DNA from: Endozoicomonas numazuensis
Lineage (GTDB): Bacteria; Pseudomonadota; Gammaproteobacteria; Pseudomonadales; Endozoicomonadaceae
DNA: 64,000 nucleotides
NCBI RefSeq assembly: GCF_000722635.1
Contig: NZ_JOKH01000004.1
Location: forward strand, 246,285 to 310,284
Direction of reading: 5' to 3'
Under the pieces are notes generated by a model. It saw nothing but the letters and a program-made list of their open reading frames with translations. It was not told where the DNA came from and made no database searches. The first letter of the stretch is position 1. Every line of letters starts with the position of its first letter. Position numbers and translations under genes: made by a program. Below are positions 17,605 to 25,368 of this stretch, one piece after another.

Positions 17605-18970
17605 CCTCAAGAGCCTCAGACAGTTTATGAACACCGACTACGGTTAAACCTTCAATAGGTTTTCTGGGCTTGTTTGCTGTAGGCACTATTGCTCTTCTGA
17701 AACCATGTTTAGCCGCTTCAATCAAACGCTCTTGCCCGTTGGCGACGGGTCTGATTTCGCCGGCAAGACCCACTTCTCCAAAGGCAAAGAGATCCTGAGG
17801 CAGGGCACTGTCACGCAGACTGGAGACAACCGCCAGCAGGCTTGCAAGGTCTGCACTGGTTTCTGTGACTTTGACTCCTCCCACCACATTAAGAAAGACA
17901 TCCTGGTCACTGGTGAAAATACCGCCATGTCGAGTGAGTATTGCAAGCAGCATAGCCAGCCTGTTTTGGTCCAGACCCACTGTGACACGTCTTGGGTTGC
18001 CTAGCTGAGAATCCACGACCAGAGCCTGAATTTCGACCAGCAGAGGACGCGTACCCTCCCAGAGAACACTGATAATGCTGCCAGAAGTTGGTTCTGGGGT
18101 TCGGGACAGGAAAATGGCCGAAGGATTTTTGACTTCTTTCATCCCTCTCTCGGTCATGGCAAAAATGCCCAGCTCATTAACCTGACCAAATCGGTTCTTA
18201 GTCGCGCGCATCACTCTGAAACGAGAGTCGTCGGTGTTCCCAAGCATGATCTGAGTGTCGATAATATGCGACAGGGTCATGGGACCAGCCAGAGAATTAT
18301 CTTTGGTGACATGACCTACCAGTAACAAAACGGTTCCCGTCTGTTTGGCATATCGGGTCAGGAAGGCTGCAGACTCCTTAACCTGGGCAACCCCTCCGGG
18401 CGCTGCATCCACTCCGTTCATATACATGACCTGAATGGAGTCGATAACAATAATCCCCGGTTTCTCCTGTTCAGCGACGGCCACAATATTTTCGGCGGAT
18501 GTTTCTGCCAGCATTTTCAGGCGATCGGTAGGCAGACCAAGGCGTTTGGCTCGAGCGGCAATCTGTTGAAGAGATTCTTCTCCGGAGACATACAGGGCAT
18601 TCATACTTTGGGCTACATGACACAGCACCTGAAGCAATATGGTGCTCTTACCTGCACCAGGATGGCCGCCAATGAGAACCGCACTGCCTTTAACAAACCC
18701 ACCACCGAGAACACGATCGAATTCTGACGTACCACTGCTGAATCGGGGAGCCTCTGCAACATCGACTTCATTCAGGGTTTGAAGACCACTGAGCGTGCCA
18801 GCAAAACCGGACTTATTGGTAGCACCGATGGAAGGAGAAGCAGCAGGCCCCAGATTAACTTCTTTGAACGTATTCCAAGCTTTGCAGTCTGGGCATTGCC
18901 CCTGCCATTTGGCGGACTCGCTGCCACATTCTGTGCAGACATAGGCTTTTCTGGATTTTGCTTTGGCCAT
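17597..18970 (-). CDS. radA: DNA repair protein RadA (Sms)
   Basis: RadA is a RecA-like branch-migration helicase in recombinational repair. The 457-residue protein carries an N-terminal zinc finger (Cys12, Cys15, Cys26, Cys29), Walker A GGHPGAGKST at 101-110, the RadA signature KNRFG and a Lon-protease-like C-terminal domain. The length is typical. It is transcribed alone; its 3' end overlaps the convergent orphan gene by eight bases. Confidence 0.97.
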   Translation of the reverse strand: MAKAKSRKAYVCTECGSESAKWQGQCPDCKAWNTFKEVNLGPAASPSIGATNKSGFAGTLSGLQTLNEVDVAEAPRFSSGTSEFDRVLGGGFVKGSAVLIGGHPGAGKSTILLQVLCHVAQSMNALYVSGEESLQQIAARAKRLGLPTDRLKMLAETSAENIVAVAEQEKPGIIVIDSIQVMYMNGVDAAPGGVAQVKESAAFLTRYAKQTGTVLLLVGHVTKDNSLAGPMTLSHIIDTQIMLGNTDDSRFRVMRATKNRFGQVNELGIFAMTERGMKEVKNPSAIFLSRTPEPTSGSIISVLWEGTRPLLVEIQALVVDSQLGNPRRVTVGLDQNRLAMLLAILTRHGGIFTSDQDVFLNVVGGVKVTETSADLASLLAVVSSLRDSALPQDLFAFGEVGLAGEIRPVANGQERLIEAAKHGFRRAIVPTANKPRKPIEGLTVVGVHKLSEALEAI

Positions 18971-19188
18971 TAGAACGTTTCAGACAAAACCCTATGGTAG
19001 CTTGTAGGCGTGTGAGCTCCAAATGTTCTGCAAAAACTTAATCAACAAAAGAGGCTTTATAGTTTGTGTCGATGTTAGAAAGAAGGTGGTCGATGCAGGT
19101 CAACAGAGAGTTGTATAAATGGTTTCTTTGATCATGCGAAGCCATTTGGCAGCTCAAGGAAAATCAATAATAAATGACACTGCACTAT

Positions 19189-19234
19189 TTAACAGAATTG
19201 AAGGGGACAAATTAACAGAATTGAAGGGGACAAA
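19189..19234. repeat. Two tandem copies of a 23-bp sequence
   Basis: TTAACAGAATTGAAGGGGAC followed by AAA is repeated twice back to back without a difference. Similar GAATT-x-A-GGGGACA strings commonly surround decayed IS200/REP-associated transposase genes, but no transposase is visible here. Confidence 0.85.
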
Positions 19235-19473
19235 AAAAGCTTTGATCGTTCTAATGATTTATACATTTTAATTCAACGAAATTGCTTTGATTTTTAGTAG
19301 AATCCGAGAGGTTGTTTCGATAACTACCTGTTAGTGAAAATAGTATCTATTGTGTTCTTTGCTGATCAGGCCGTTAATTTGGAGTGTATAATGCATTCAG
19401 ATTAAGTTTTGCTGAACGTCTCTACTTATAAGGTGTGTAGAAAAAAATAAGGAATTTTCACATTTCTTTAAAA

Positions 19474-19487
19474 TTGACGCAGATCAA
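19474..19487. promoter_or_regulatory. FNR/Anr-type binding site
   Basis: TTGACGCAGATCAA matches the FNR consensus TTGAT-N4-ATCAA with one change. It lies 324 bases upstream of the symporter start in an otherwise A/T-rich stretch. Oxygen-responsive control of the symporter is inferred; the distance is long, so a far-upstream promoter would be needed. Confidence 0.45.
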
Positions 19488-19810
19488 CACTCTGTTTTTC
19501 GTTGATTGCAATGTTTCACAAATGTTGTCATTTTTCGCTCCGTCGTAAATAAGGGTAGTGGATCAATTTGATTCAGCAGTAGTTTGTTTCAAGTCTTTCT
19601 TACACGCTACCCATCAGTCAAGTCGATAATATTAATCAGCCAGTTATGTAATAACCACTAGTTGAGAGGGTGTTTAATATTGAAAACATTCCTGTCCAGG
19701 GTATTTGACGAATCATAACCCAGTTATCTCACAGGTTTTTATTTAGCGCCTGTTGGTTAAAGTCTGCCCCTCATTACTGACTGCATTAAAGCTTTCTATC
19801 TGGAGAGAAT

Positions 19811-21097
19811 ATGAGATCAAAGGATCAGAAAAACGGTCTTTATCAGAAGTGGAAGAATATTCCCCTCTGGAAGAAAATCATGACAGGCATGGTGCTGGGT
19901 CTGGCCACCGGTTTCACCATGGGCCCTGACGCAGTTATGTTCAAGCCTTTGGGCGACCTGTTTCTTAATGCCATCAAAATGCTTATTGTGCCTCTGGTCT
20001 TCTGCTCACTGGTGAGTGGTGTGACTTCGATGAACGACTCCAGCAAAATGGGGCGTGTAGCACTGAAGAGTATTGCTCTGTATCTGACTACCGGTGCAGT
20101 TGCGATCACTATTGGTCTGTTGATTGGTAATTTCTTTGCTCCGGGTGAAGGCTTGAATCTGGTGGCACCTGTTGTCAACGAAGTTAAAGATTCCCCTTCC
20201 ATGATTGATACCCTGGTAGCGACGATTCCTGCTAACCCAATCATGTCTATGGCGAATGGCGAAATTCTGCAGATTATCGTATTTGCCCTGTTTGTCGGTA
20301 TTGCTATCAGCACGCTGGGCAAGAAAGCCGAGCCCATGCAGAAGCTGATCGAGTCCGGTGCTGAAATCATGTACCAGCTGACCGGCATTGTTATGAGCTT
20401 TGCGCCATTCGGTATTTTTGGTTTGATGGCAGCTGTAGCCGGGCAGAACGGTATTGATGTATTGCTGCCATTGGCTAAGGTGATTGGATCGGTATACTTT
20501 GGTTGTGCTTTCCTGGTTTATGGCCTTTACAGCATCTTCCTGAAAGCCAATGGCCTGAGCCCACGCAAATTCCTGAAAGCGACCATGAACGTACAGACGG
20601 TTTCTTTCAGTACTTCAAGCAGCTCCGGTACTCTGCCTGTTAGCCTGCAGACCGGTGAGAAAAAACTGGGTTTGTCCAAGAGCATTTGCAGTTTTGTGAT
20701 GCCTCTGGGAGCTACTGTCAATATGAATGGTACGGCTCTGTATCAGGGTGTGTGTGCCCTGTTTATTGCTCAGGCCTACGGTATTGACCTGACCATGGCT
20801 AACTATGCCACCATCATCTTCACATCTACTCTTGCTGCTGTGGGTACAGCCGGTGTGCCAGGCGCAGGTCTGATCATGCTGAGTCTGGTACTGACCAGTG
20901 TTGGGCTGCCTATTGAGGGTGTCGCGTTGATTGCTGCAATCGATCGTATTCTGGATATGGCCAGAACCTGGGTCAATGTGCAGGGTGATATGATGGTAAC
21001 CAGCGTCATTGCCAAGAGTGAAGGCGAGCTGGATAAGACTATCTATGACGATGAAACAGCAGGCGAAGGCCTGAAACCTCAGGTAGCCACTGCCTGA
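19811..21097 (+). CDS. Dicarboxylate/amino acid:cation symporter (DAACS family)
   Basis: The 428-residue inner-membrane protein belongs to the GltP/DctA/SLC1 family, which couples uptake of glutamate, aspartate or C4-dicarboxylates to Na+ or H+. Visible landmarks are the serine-rich hairpin STSSSSGTLPVS, the MNGTALYQG motif and the substrate-binding DMARTWVNVQGD. About eight helices plus two re-entrant loops are expected. Substrate cannot be fixed from sequence. It is monocistronic, with a terminator-like stem after the stop and a long upstream region holding an FNR-type site. Confidence 0.93.
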   Translation: MRSKDQKNGLYQKWKNIPLWKKIMTGMVLGLATGFTMGPDAVMFKPLGDLFLNAIKMLIVPLVFCSLVSGVTSMNDSSKMGRVALKSIALYLTTGAVAITIGLLIGNFFAPGEGLNLVAPVVNEVKDSPSMIDTLVATIPANPIMSMANGEILQIIVFALFVGIAISTLGKKAEPMQKLIESGAEIMYQLTGIVMSFAPFGIFGLMAAVAGQNGIDVLLPLAKVIGSVYFGCAFLVYGLYSIFLKANGLSPRKFLKATMNVQTVSFSTSSSSGTLPVSLQTGEKKLGLSKSICSFVMPLGATVNMNGTALYQGVCALFIAQAYGIDLTMANYATIIFTSTLAAVGTAGVPGAGLIMLSLVLTSVGLPIEGVALIAAIDRILDMARTWVNVQGDMMVTSVIAKSEGELDKTIYDDETAGEGLKPQVATA

Positions 21098-21108
21098 TTT
21101 TATTTACG

Positions 21109-21133
21109 ACGCCGGGCTGCTCAGGCCCGGCGT
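21109..21133 (+). terminator. Hairpin after the DAACS gene
   Basis: ACGCCGGGC and GCCCGGCGT form a nine-base G/C-rich stem with a seven-base loop, 11 bases after the stop. The following T-run is weak, so termination is probable but not certain. Confidence 0.6.
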
Positions 21134-21182
21134 TGTATAAGCATCCTGCTGAAGATGATGAACCCTGATATTCAGCTGACAT

Positions 21183-21437
21183 TTACCATTTGTAAAAACA
21201 ATACTGGTTTTTCTTAATACTGGCTTTTCTTAATAGTGGCCGGTTTCTATCATGTCCTTTTAACGTCTGGAGCATCTCCTCTTCCTGTTGGACCCGTTTC
21301 AAGAGCGGGGAGTCTGCAACTCTCTGTTCCAGCTCGGTTGTTAATTCCTGGGTAATATCCTTGTTCGTAGGCAGGTTGTGCAGCTCCATAAAAGCAAGTC
21401 GTCGCTTTATTTCCGGGTGTGGACTGTTTTTTATCAA
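21183..21437 (-). CDS. Possible small gene or remnant
   Basis: An 84-codon frame from TTG, with an internal ATG at 21389, encodes a charged, helix-rich product (LTTELEQRVADSPLLKRVQQEEEMLQTL). No ribosome binding site is convincing and no family is recognised. It lies between two terminators and may be the remains of a longer gene. Confidence 0.3.
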   Translation of the reverse strand: MIKNSPHPEIKRRLAFMELHNLPTNKDITQELTTELEQRVADSPLLKRVQQEEEMLQTLKGHDRNRPLLRKASIKKNQYCFYKW

Positions 21438-21645
21438 CCTGAGTCAGGTCGGAAAAAACCTTGAAACAGTTCCAACTTTTTCTTTTTTACCGTAAAAACG
21501 GCTTCAACAATATCCGACTGGGAGAAAATTGATCTTTTGCGTAGTCATCCTGTCAGGCGTCCAGAAGTGGCAAATCAATCGGCTTCCGATGGGCGTGGTT
21601 TGATAGCAGAGAGTAAAAGAAGGAGGCAACATAAAAGAGTCAAAA

Positions 21646-21670
21646 GGAGAGAGCCACGGGGGCTCTCTCC
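21646..21670 (-). terminator. Rho-independent terminator of hmp
   Basis: GGAGAGAGCC and GGCTCTCTCC form a perfect ten-base stem with a five-base loop, followed on the minus strand by TTTT. It lies nine bases after the hmp stop. Confidence 0.88.
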
Positions 21671-21678
21671 GGAAGGTT

Positions 21679-22881
21679 TTAGATGTCCTTATGAGGACCA
21701 AATACTTCGTAGTGAATATTTTCTGATGGCACACCCCAGCCCTGGAGTGTTTCGTTGACCATAGTCATGTAACCCAGAGGACCACAGAAATAATAATGAG
21801 CGCCAGGGATTTCGATTTCTTCACGAATCAGGCTCAAGTCTGTACGGCCAACGTGATCATAATCCTGATCGCTTTCTGCAGGCTTATCGTAGAAGACAAC
21901 CTTTTCAACATTGTCACACTTTTCGGCCAGAGCATTTACATGATCTGAAAATGCATGAACACTGCCGTTCATCGCACTGTGAACAAAGCGGATAGGCTCT
22001 GATTTATTCAGGGCTGTCAGAGTATTCAGCATGCTGAGTACGGGAGTAACGCCCACTCCACCGCTGAGCAGTACTACAGGGCTATCATTGTTGGTATCCA
22101 GGAAGAAGTCACCGGCAGGAGGGCTCAGTTCTACCACATCACCTTCCTGTGCATGGTCATGTAGATAGTTAGAGATCATACCCAGAGTATCGCCAGCGCC
22201 TTCACGTTTTACAGAGATTCTGTAGCTGTTGCCGTTAGCTGCATCAGACAAACTGTACTGGCGGATACAACGGTTCTCACTGTTTTCAGGAGTAATGTAA
22301 ATACCAATGTATTGTCCTGGCTTGAAATCAGCAACAGGTTTTCCGTCAACAGGTTCAAAATAGAAAGATGTAATCAGCTCACTCTCTTTTACTTTACTGG
22401 CTACCCTGAATTCACGGGTACCACGCCAGCCACCTTGATGGCTCTCGCTCTCTTTATAAATGCCTTCTTCTACTTCGATGAAGATGCTGGCCAGGAACTG
22501 ATAGGCCTCTCCCCATGCATCAATAATCTCATCGGTCGCCGCATCACCCAAAACGTGAGCGACTGCTGCCAGCAAGTTTTCACCAACGATAGGGTAGTGT
22601 TCAGGTTTTACATTGAAACTGGCGTGTTTATGAGCGATACGCTGAACGGCCTCGCTCAACGCTCCGAGATCATCAATATGAGCAGCATAGCCATAAACAG
22701 CAGCTGCCAGAGCGGCCTGTTGACGCCCCGTCTTCTGATTGGTCGCATTAAAGATATTCAGCAGTTCAGGATTGTTGTTGAACATACGCTGGTAGAAGTA
22801 ACGGGTGATCGCCTCACCATGTTCAGCCAACACTGGGGCAGTGGCTTTGACGATACTGATTGTCTTTTCACTCAGGCTCAT
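21679..22881 (-). CDS. hmp: Flavohaemoprotein (nitric oxide dioxygenase)
   Basis: Hmp oxidises NO to nitrate with O2 and NAD(P)H. The 400-residue protein has a globin domain (1-140) with the proximal histidine in HKHASFNVKPEHY (His86). An FAD domain follows with RQYSLSDAANGNSYRISVKRE and a NAD domain with LLSGGVGVTPVLSML and HYYFCGPLGYM. The start has GGAGT eight bases upstream. It is divergent from nsrR, and the shared intergenic region holds a near-perfect NsrR operator, so it is very likely repressed by NsrR and induced by NO. Confidence 0.97.
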   Translation of the reverse strand: MSLSEKTISIVKATAPVLAEHGEAITRYFYQRMFNNNPELLNIFNATNQKTGRQQAALAAAVYGYAAHIDDLGALSEAVQRIAHKHASFNVKPEHYPIVGENLLAAVAHVLGDAATDEIIDAWGEAYQFLASIFIEVEEGIYKESESHQGGWRGTREFRVASKVKESELITSFYFEPVDGKPVADFKPGQYIGIYITPENSENRCIRQYSLSDAANGNSYRISVKREGAGDTLGMISNYLHDHAQEGDVVELSPPAGDFFLDTNNDSPVVLLSGGVGVTPVLSMLNTLTALNKSEPIRFVHSAMNGSVHAFSDHVNALAEKCDNVEKVVFYDKPAESDQDYDHVGRTDLSLIREEIEIPGAHYYFCGPLGYMTMVNETLQGWGVPSENIHYEVFGPHKDI

Positions 22882-22911
22882 GGGGGGATGACTCCAAATG
22901 GTTTTTTTATA

Positions 22912-22960
22912 AAGATGTATTTGTAATGCATCTTTGTTAGGTGCATCCTATATGCATCTT
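22912..22960. promoter_or_regulatory. NsrR operator region (one strong site, one degenerate)
   Basis: AAGATGTAT-TTGTA-ATGCATCTT at 22912-22934 matches the NsrR palindrome AAGATGCAT-N5-ATGCATCTT with a single change. A second, weaker pair of half-sites, AGGTGCAT and ATGCATCTT, follows at 22939-22960 with one base less spacing. The sites lie between the start codons of hmp and nsrR and would control both directions. Confidence 0.9.
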
Positions 22961-22981
22961 TAAAAGAAGTCTATAGCTCGC

Positions 22982-23410
22982 ATGAAATTGACCAGGCACA
23001 CCGATTACGCACTGAGGATATTGATCTATTCGGCTCTGCAACCACAGAGCCGCCTGATCTCTATCCAGGAGGTCACTGACGTATATGACCTCTCTCGAAA
23101 TCACGTTATGAAAATTGTCCAGCGGCTTGGGCAGGAAGGTTACCTGTCAACGATTAGGGGAAAAGGTGGGGGTTTCCGGATCGGACTTTCAGCTGAGGAC
23201 ATTAATCTTGGTGTCGTGGTGAGAATGATGGAGTCTACAACGGTTCTGATAGATTGTGATGAGCCTGTATGTCGTATATCGCCGAGCTGTCGTCTTAAAG
23301 GCATACTGGCTGATGCCATGTCTGCCTTTATGGCGGTTCTGGACAGTTACACGCTGGCTGATCTGATTGAAAACAGGAAAGAATTGGCAGGCTTGCTGGC
23401 TGTGGGTTAG
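22982..23410 (+). CDS. nsrR: NO-sensing Rrf2-family repressor NsrR
   Basis: NsrR is an Fe-S repressor that releases DNA when its cluster is nitrosylated. The 142-residue protein begins MKLTRHTDYALRILIY and has the winged-helix recognition segment LSRNHVMKIVQRLGQEGYL, the GKGGGFRIG wing and the cluster cysteines in CDEPVCRISPSC, spaced as in E. coli NsrR. The divergent position next to hmp and the operator between them support the name over IscR or other Rrf2 proteins. Confidence 0.95.
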   Translation: MKLTRHTDYALRILIYSALQPQSRLISIQEVTDVYDLSRNHVMKIVQRLGQEGYLSTIRGKGGGFRIGLSAEDINLGVVVRMMESTTVLIDCDEPVCRISPSCRLKGILADAMSAFMAVLDSYTLADLIENRKELAGLLAVG

Positions 23411-23413
23411 GTC

Positions 23414-24175
23414 TCATGTTGGTTTTCTTGCTAGCAGCCGGACCTGATCATGTGCTCCATGTTCCCAAACAGGGTAATAAGGAGCAGGGCCTGAGTCAGC
23501 CTTCTCGATAATAAATCCAGCTTTTTCAAACAACCCGGCCAGCTGCTCCGGGTTGAAGAAATTGATATTGGCTGGAACATGGACCCTGTGTAGTTCGATC
23601 AAGTGTTGAGTATTCGGGTCTGAGAATCGTGCAGCTGATTTTTCAAACCAGTCCAGGGGTTGCTGCAAAGCGATCAGGCGATCGGGTGATTCTTGTCTTT
23701 GTTTGATCTTCAGGTCTTTAAACCCCAGGGCCTGAAAAGGAGCAAAATCTTCGCAGACAGCGGTTACTGCTATTTTTCCTTCTGTGACCAGAGCCTGATA
23801 CAGAGACTTCACAGATTGGACCAGCTCGTCATGATCAAGAAAATGAAGGATTTCTGAACAAAGAATGCCAGACAGGCTTTGTTTCGGAAAAGGCAGTGAG
23901 CATGGCAGCTTTAACTGTATGAAGCTCAAGTGTTCTTGTTGAGCGTGGGCGTGTTTTACCTTTTCCAGTGAATCCTCATACACTTCAGTGGCTACAACAT
24001 TGGCCCCGGACTCAATACCCTTAATGGCGTTCAGGCAATTCCCGCAGCCGATATCCAGTAATGGATGAGCCCCATCCCAACAACGAATCCACTCATTAAT
24101 CAGTGGGTTTACAGAGCCGAATGTAAACCCGGAAACGTGTCCTGCAGGCGCAAAATCTGGCTGTGAAGAGAGCAT
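23414..24175 (-). CDS. Class I SAM-dependent methyltransferase, paralogue 1
   Basis: The 253-residue protein has SAM motif I as LLDIGCGNCLNAIKGI near residues 40-55, the motif II acidic residue in VVATEVYEDSL and a post-motif LCSEILHFLDHDEL. The C-terminal part ends APYYPVWEHGAHDQVRLLARK. It is clearly homologous over its full length to the next gene upstream, from which it is separated by three bases, so the two arose by tandem duplication and are probably co-transcribed. The substrate is unknown. The convergent nsrR ends three bases away. Confidence 0.82.
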   Translation of the reverse strand: MLSSQPDFAPAGHVSGFTFGSVNPLINEWIRCWDGAHPLLDIGCGNCLNAIKGIESGANVVATEVYEDSLEKVKHAHAQQEHLSFIQLKLPCSLPFPKQSLSGILCSEILHFLDHDELVQSVKSLYQALVTEGKIAVTAVCEDFAPFQALGFKDLKIKQRQESPDRLIALQQPLDWFEKSAARFSDPNTQHLIELHRVHVPANINFFNPEQLAGLFEKAGFIIEKADSGPAPYYPVWEHGAHDQVRLLARKPT

Positions 24176-24178
24176 ATA

Positions 24179-24943
24179 TTATTCCTTAACTGCGATGAGA
24201 CGAACCTGGTCGTGATCACCGTGTTCCCACAGTGGGTAATACGGAGCAGGCCCTGTTTCGGCTAATGTTATTGAGAAGCCTTTATCTCTGAAAGCTTCAG
24301 CCAACTGACCAGGGTGGAAAAAATTGAAGTAGTTATTGCGGTAAGTGTGCTGATGCAACTGAATCAGTTCCCAGGCAAAGTGATTCTCTGGTTTTAATTG
24401 GCAAGCTTGTTCCAGTAGTTCCAGATGGTGATGATAGGCTCTCAATAACTGAGGAAAAGCTTCTCTCTGTGAGCGTCTGATCTGTTTGAGTCCGACCTGA
24501 CTCAGCATGGCAATGTCTTCGCTGGCACAGGTGAGGATAACTTTACCACCGACCTTCAGTACCCGATGAAACTCAAGGATAGAAGCAATGATTTCTTCAT
24601 GATCCAGAAAATGAAAGACTTCAGAGCAGAGTAAGCCTGAAATACTCTCATTTTTACAGGGAATTTTGCCGGGAAGTTCAAGGTAGGCAAAGTGCAGACT
24701 TTGATGATGTGAATACTTTTCTTGTAACTGTTGAAGAGAATCTCTGTCCAGTTCAGTTGCTACCACTGCTGCTTCGGCCTGAATGCCCTTCAATGTGTTA
24801 ATGCAATTACCACAGCCAATATCCAGCAGGGGTTCTGTGTCATTCCAGCAACGAATCCATTCTTCAATCAGTGGGTTACAGGCATGAAAAGCAAAGCCTG
24901 CTGTATGCGGCAGAGGTTCAAAAAGAAATTCTGATTGTGGCAT
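24179..24943 (-). CDS. Class I SAM-dependent methyltransferase, paralogue 2
   Basis: The 254-residue protein has the same architecture as its neighbour: FAFHACNPLIEEWIRCW at the N-terminus, SAM motif I LLDIGCGNCINTLKGI, LCSEVFHFLDHEEI and the C-terminal APYYPLWEHGDHDQVRLIAVK. It is the promoter-proximal gene of the pair, divergent from the glutamate decarboxylase 425 bases away. Shared ends and diverged centres suggest a common partner and different substrates, which is inference. Confidence 0.82.
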   Translation of the reverse strand: MPQSEFLFEPLPHTAGFAFHACNPLIEEWIRCWNDTEPLLDIGCGNCINTLKGIQAEAAVVATELDRDSLQQLQEKYSHHQSLHFAYLELPGKIPCKNESISGLLCSEVFHFLDHEEIIASILEFHRVLKVGGKVILTCASEDIAMLSQVGLKQIRRSQREAFPQLLRAYHHHLELLEQACQLKPENHFAWELIQLHQHTYRNNYFNFFHPGQLAEAFRDKGFSITLAETGPAPYYPLWEHGDHDQVRLIAVKE

Positions 24944-25325
24944 AACATTTTGGTACGGTTTAAAGGTGTCTAGCCAGTATAGGACTCATTTTCCAACCTG
25001 CTGCCTATGGTCCGTGTAGTTGTTATTCGCGCTCGGCACTAGCTGAGGCATTCAGGTCCTGATGAAGGGGATCTGGGTTTAGATTATTTCAACAAGCAGG
25101 CTCTTGGAGTTTTCTAATGAGAGGCTGATTTAAGATTTTTATTAATGATGACTTTATTGCCTTTTTAGCGTTGGAGGTGGACGGGTCTGATTGATTCAAC
25201 GAATCTTCTCTAAACTACCATGCTCTAAGAAGTATATTTATCGATACCTTTTAATAAGAGGCAGGACAGCTAAGCTAAATGCTCTCACAGTAATCAAAGA
25301 ATCAATGTGAGTTTCATTTTTTCTT

Positions 25326-25352
25326 AGAGTTACACCGGTAACTCTTTTTTTT
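25326..25352 (+). terminator. Terminator-like hairpin in the decarboxylase leader (possible attenuator)
   Basis: AGAGTTAC and GTAACTCT form a perfect eight-base stem with the loop ACCG, followed by a T-run. This is the classical layout of an intrinsic terminator, yet it ends only 16 bases before the ATG of the decarboxylase gene and 6 bases before its Shine-Dalgarno. No gene upstream on the plus strand needs ending. The rest of 24944-25368 shows no gene; it must hold the promoters of the divergent genes. Confidence 0.65.
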
Positions 25353-25368
25353 ACATCAGGTGTCGTCA

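Larger units (their letters stand above)
18971..19810. other. Long intergenic region upstream of the DAACS symporter
   Basis: These 840 bases between the divergent radA and symporter genes have no supported gene. The left half holds a 23-bp direct repeat; the A/T-rich right half holds an FNR-type site. The Shine-Dalgarno of the symporter is CTGGAGAG just before the ATG at 19811. Confidence 0.6.
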
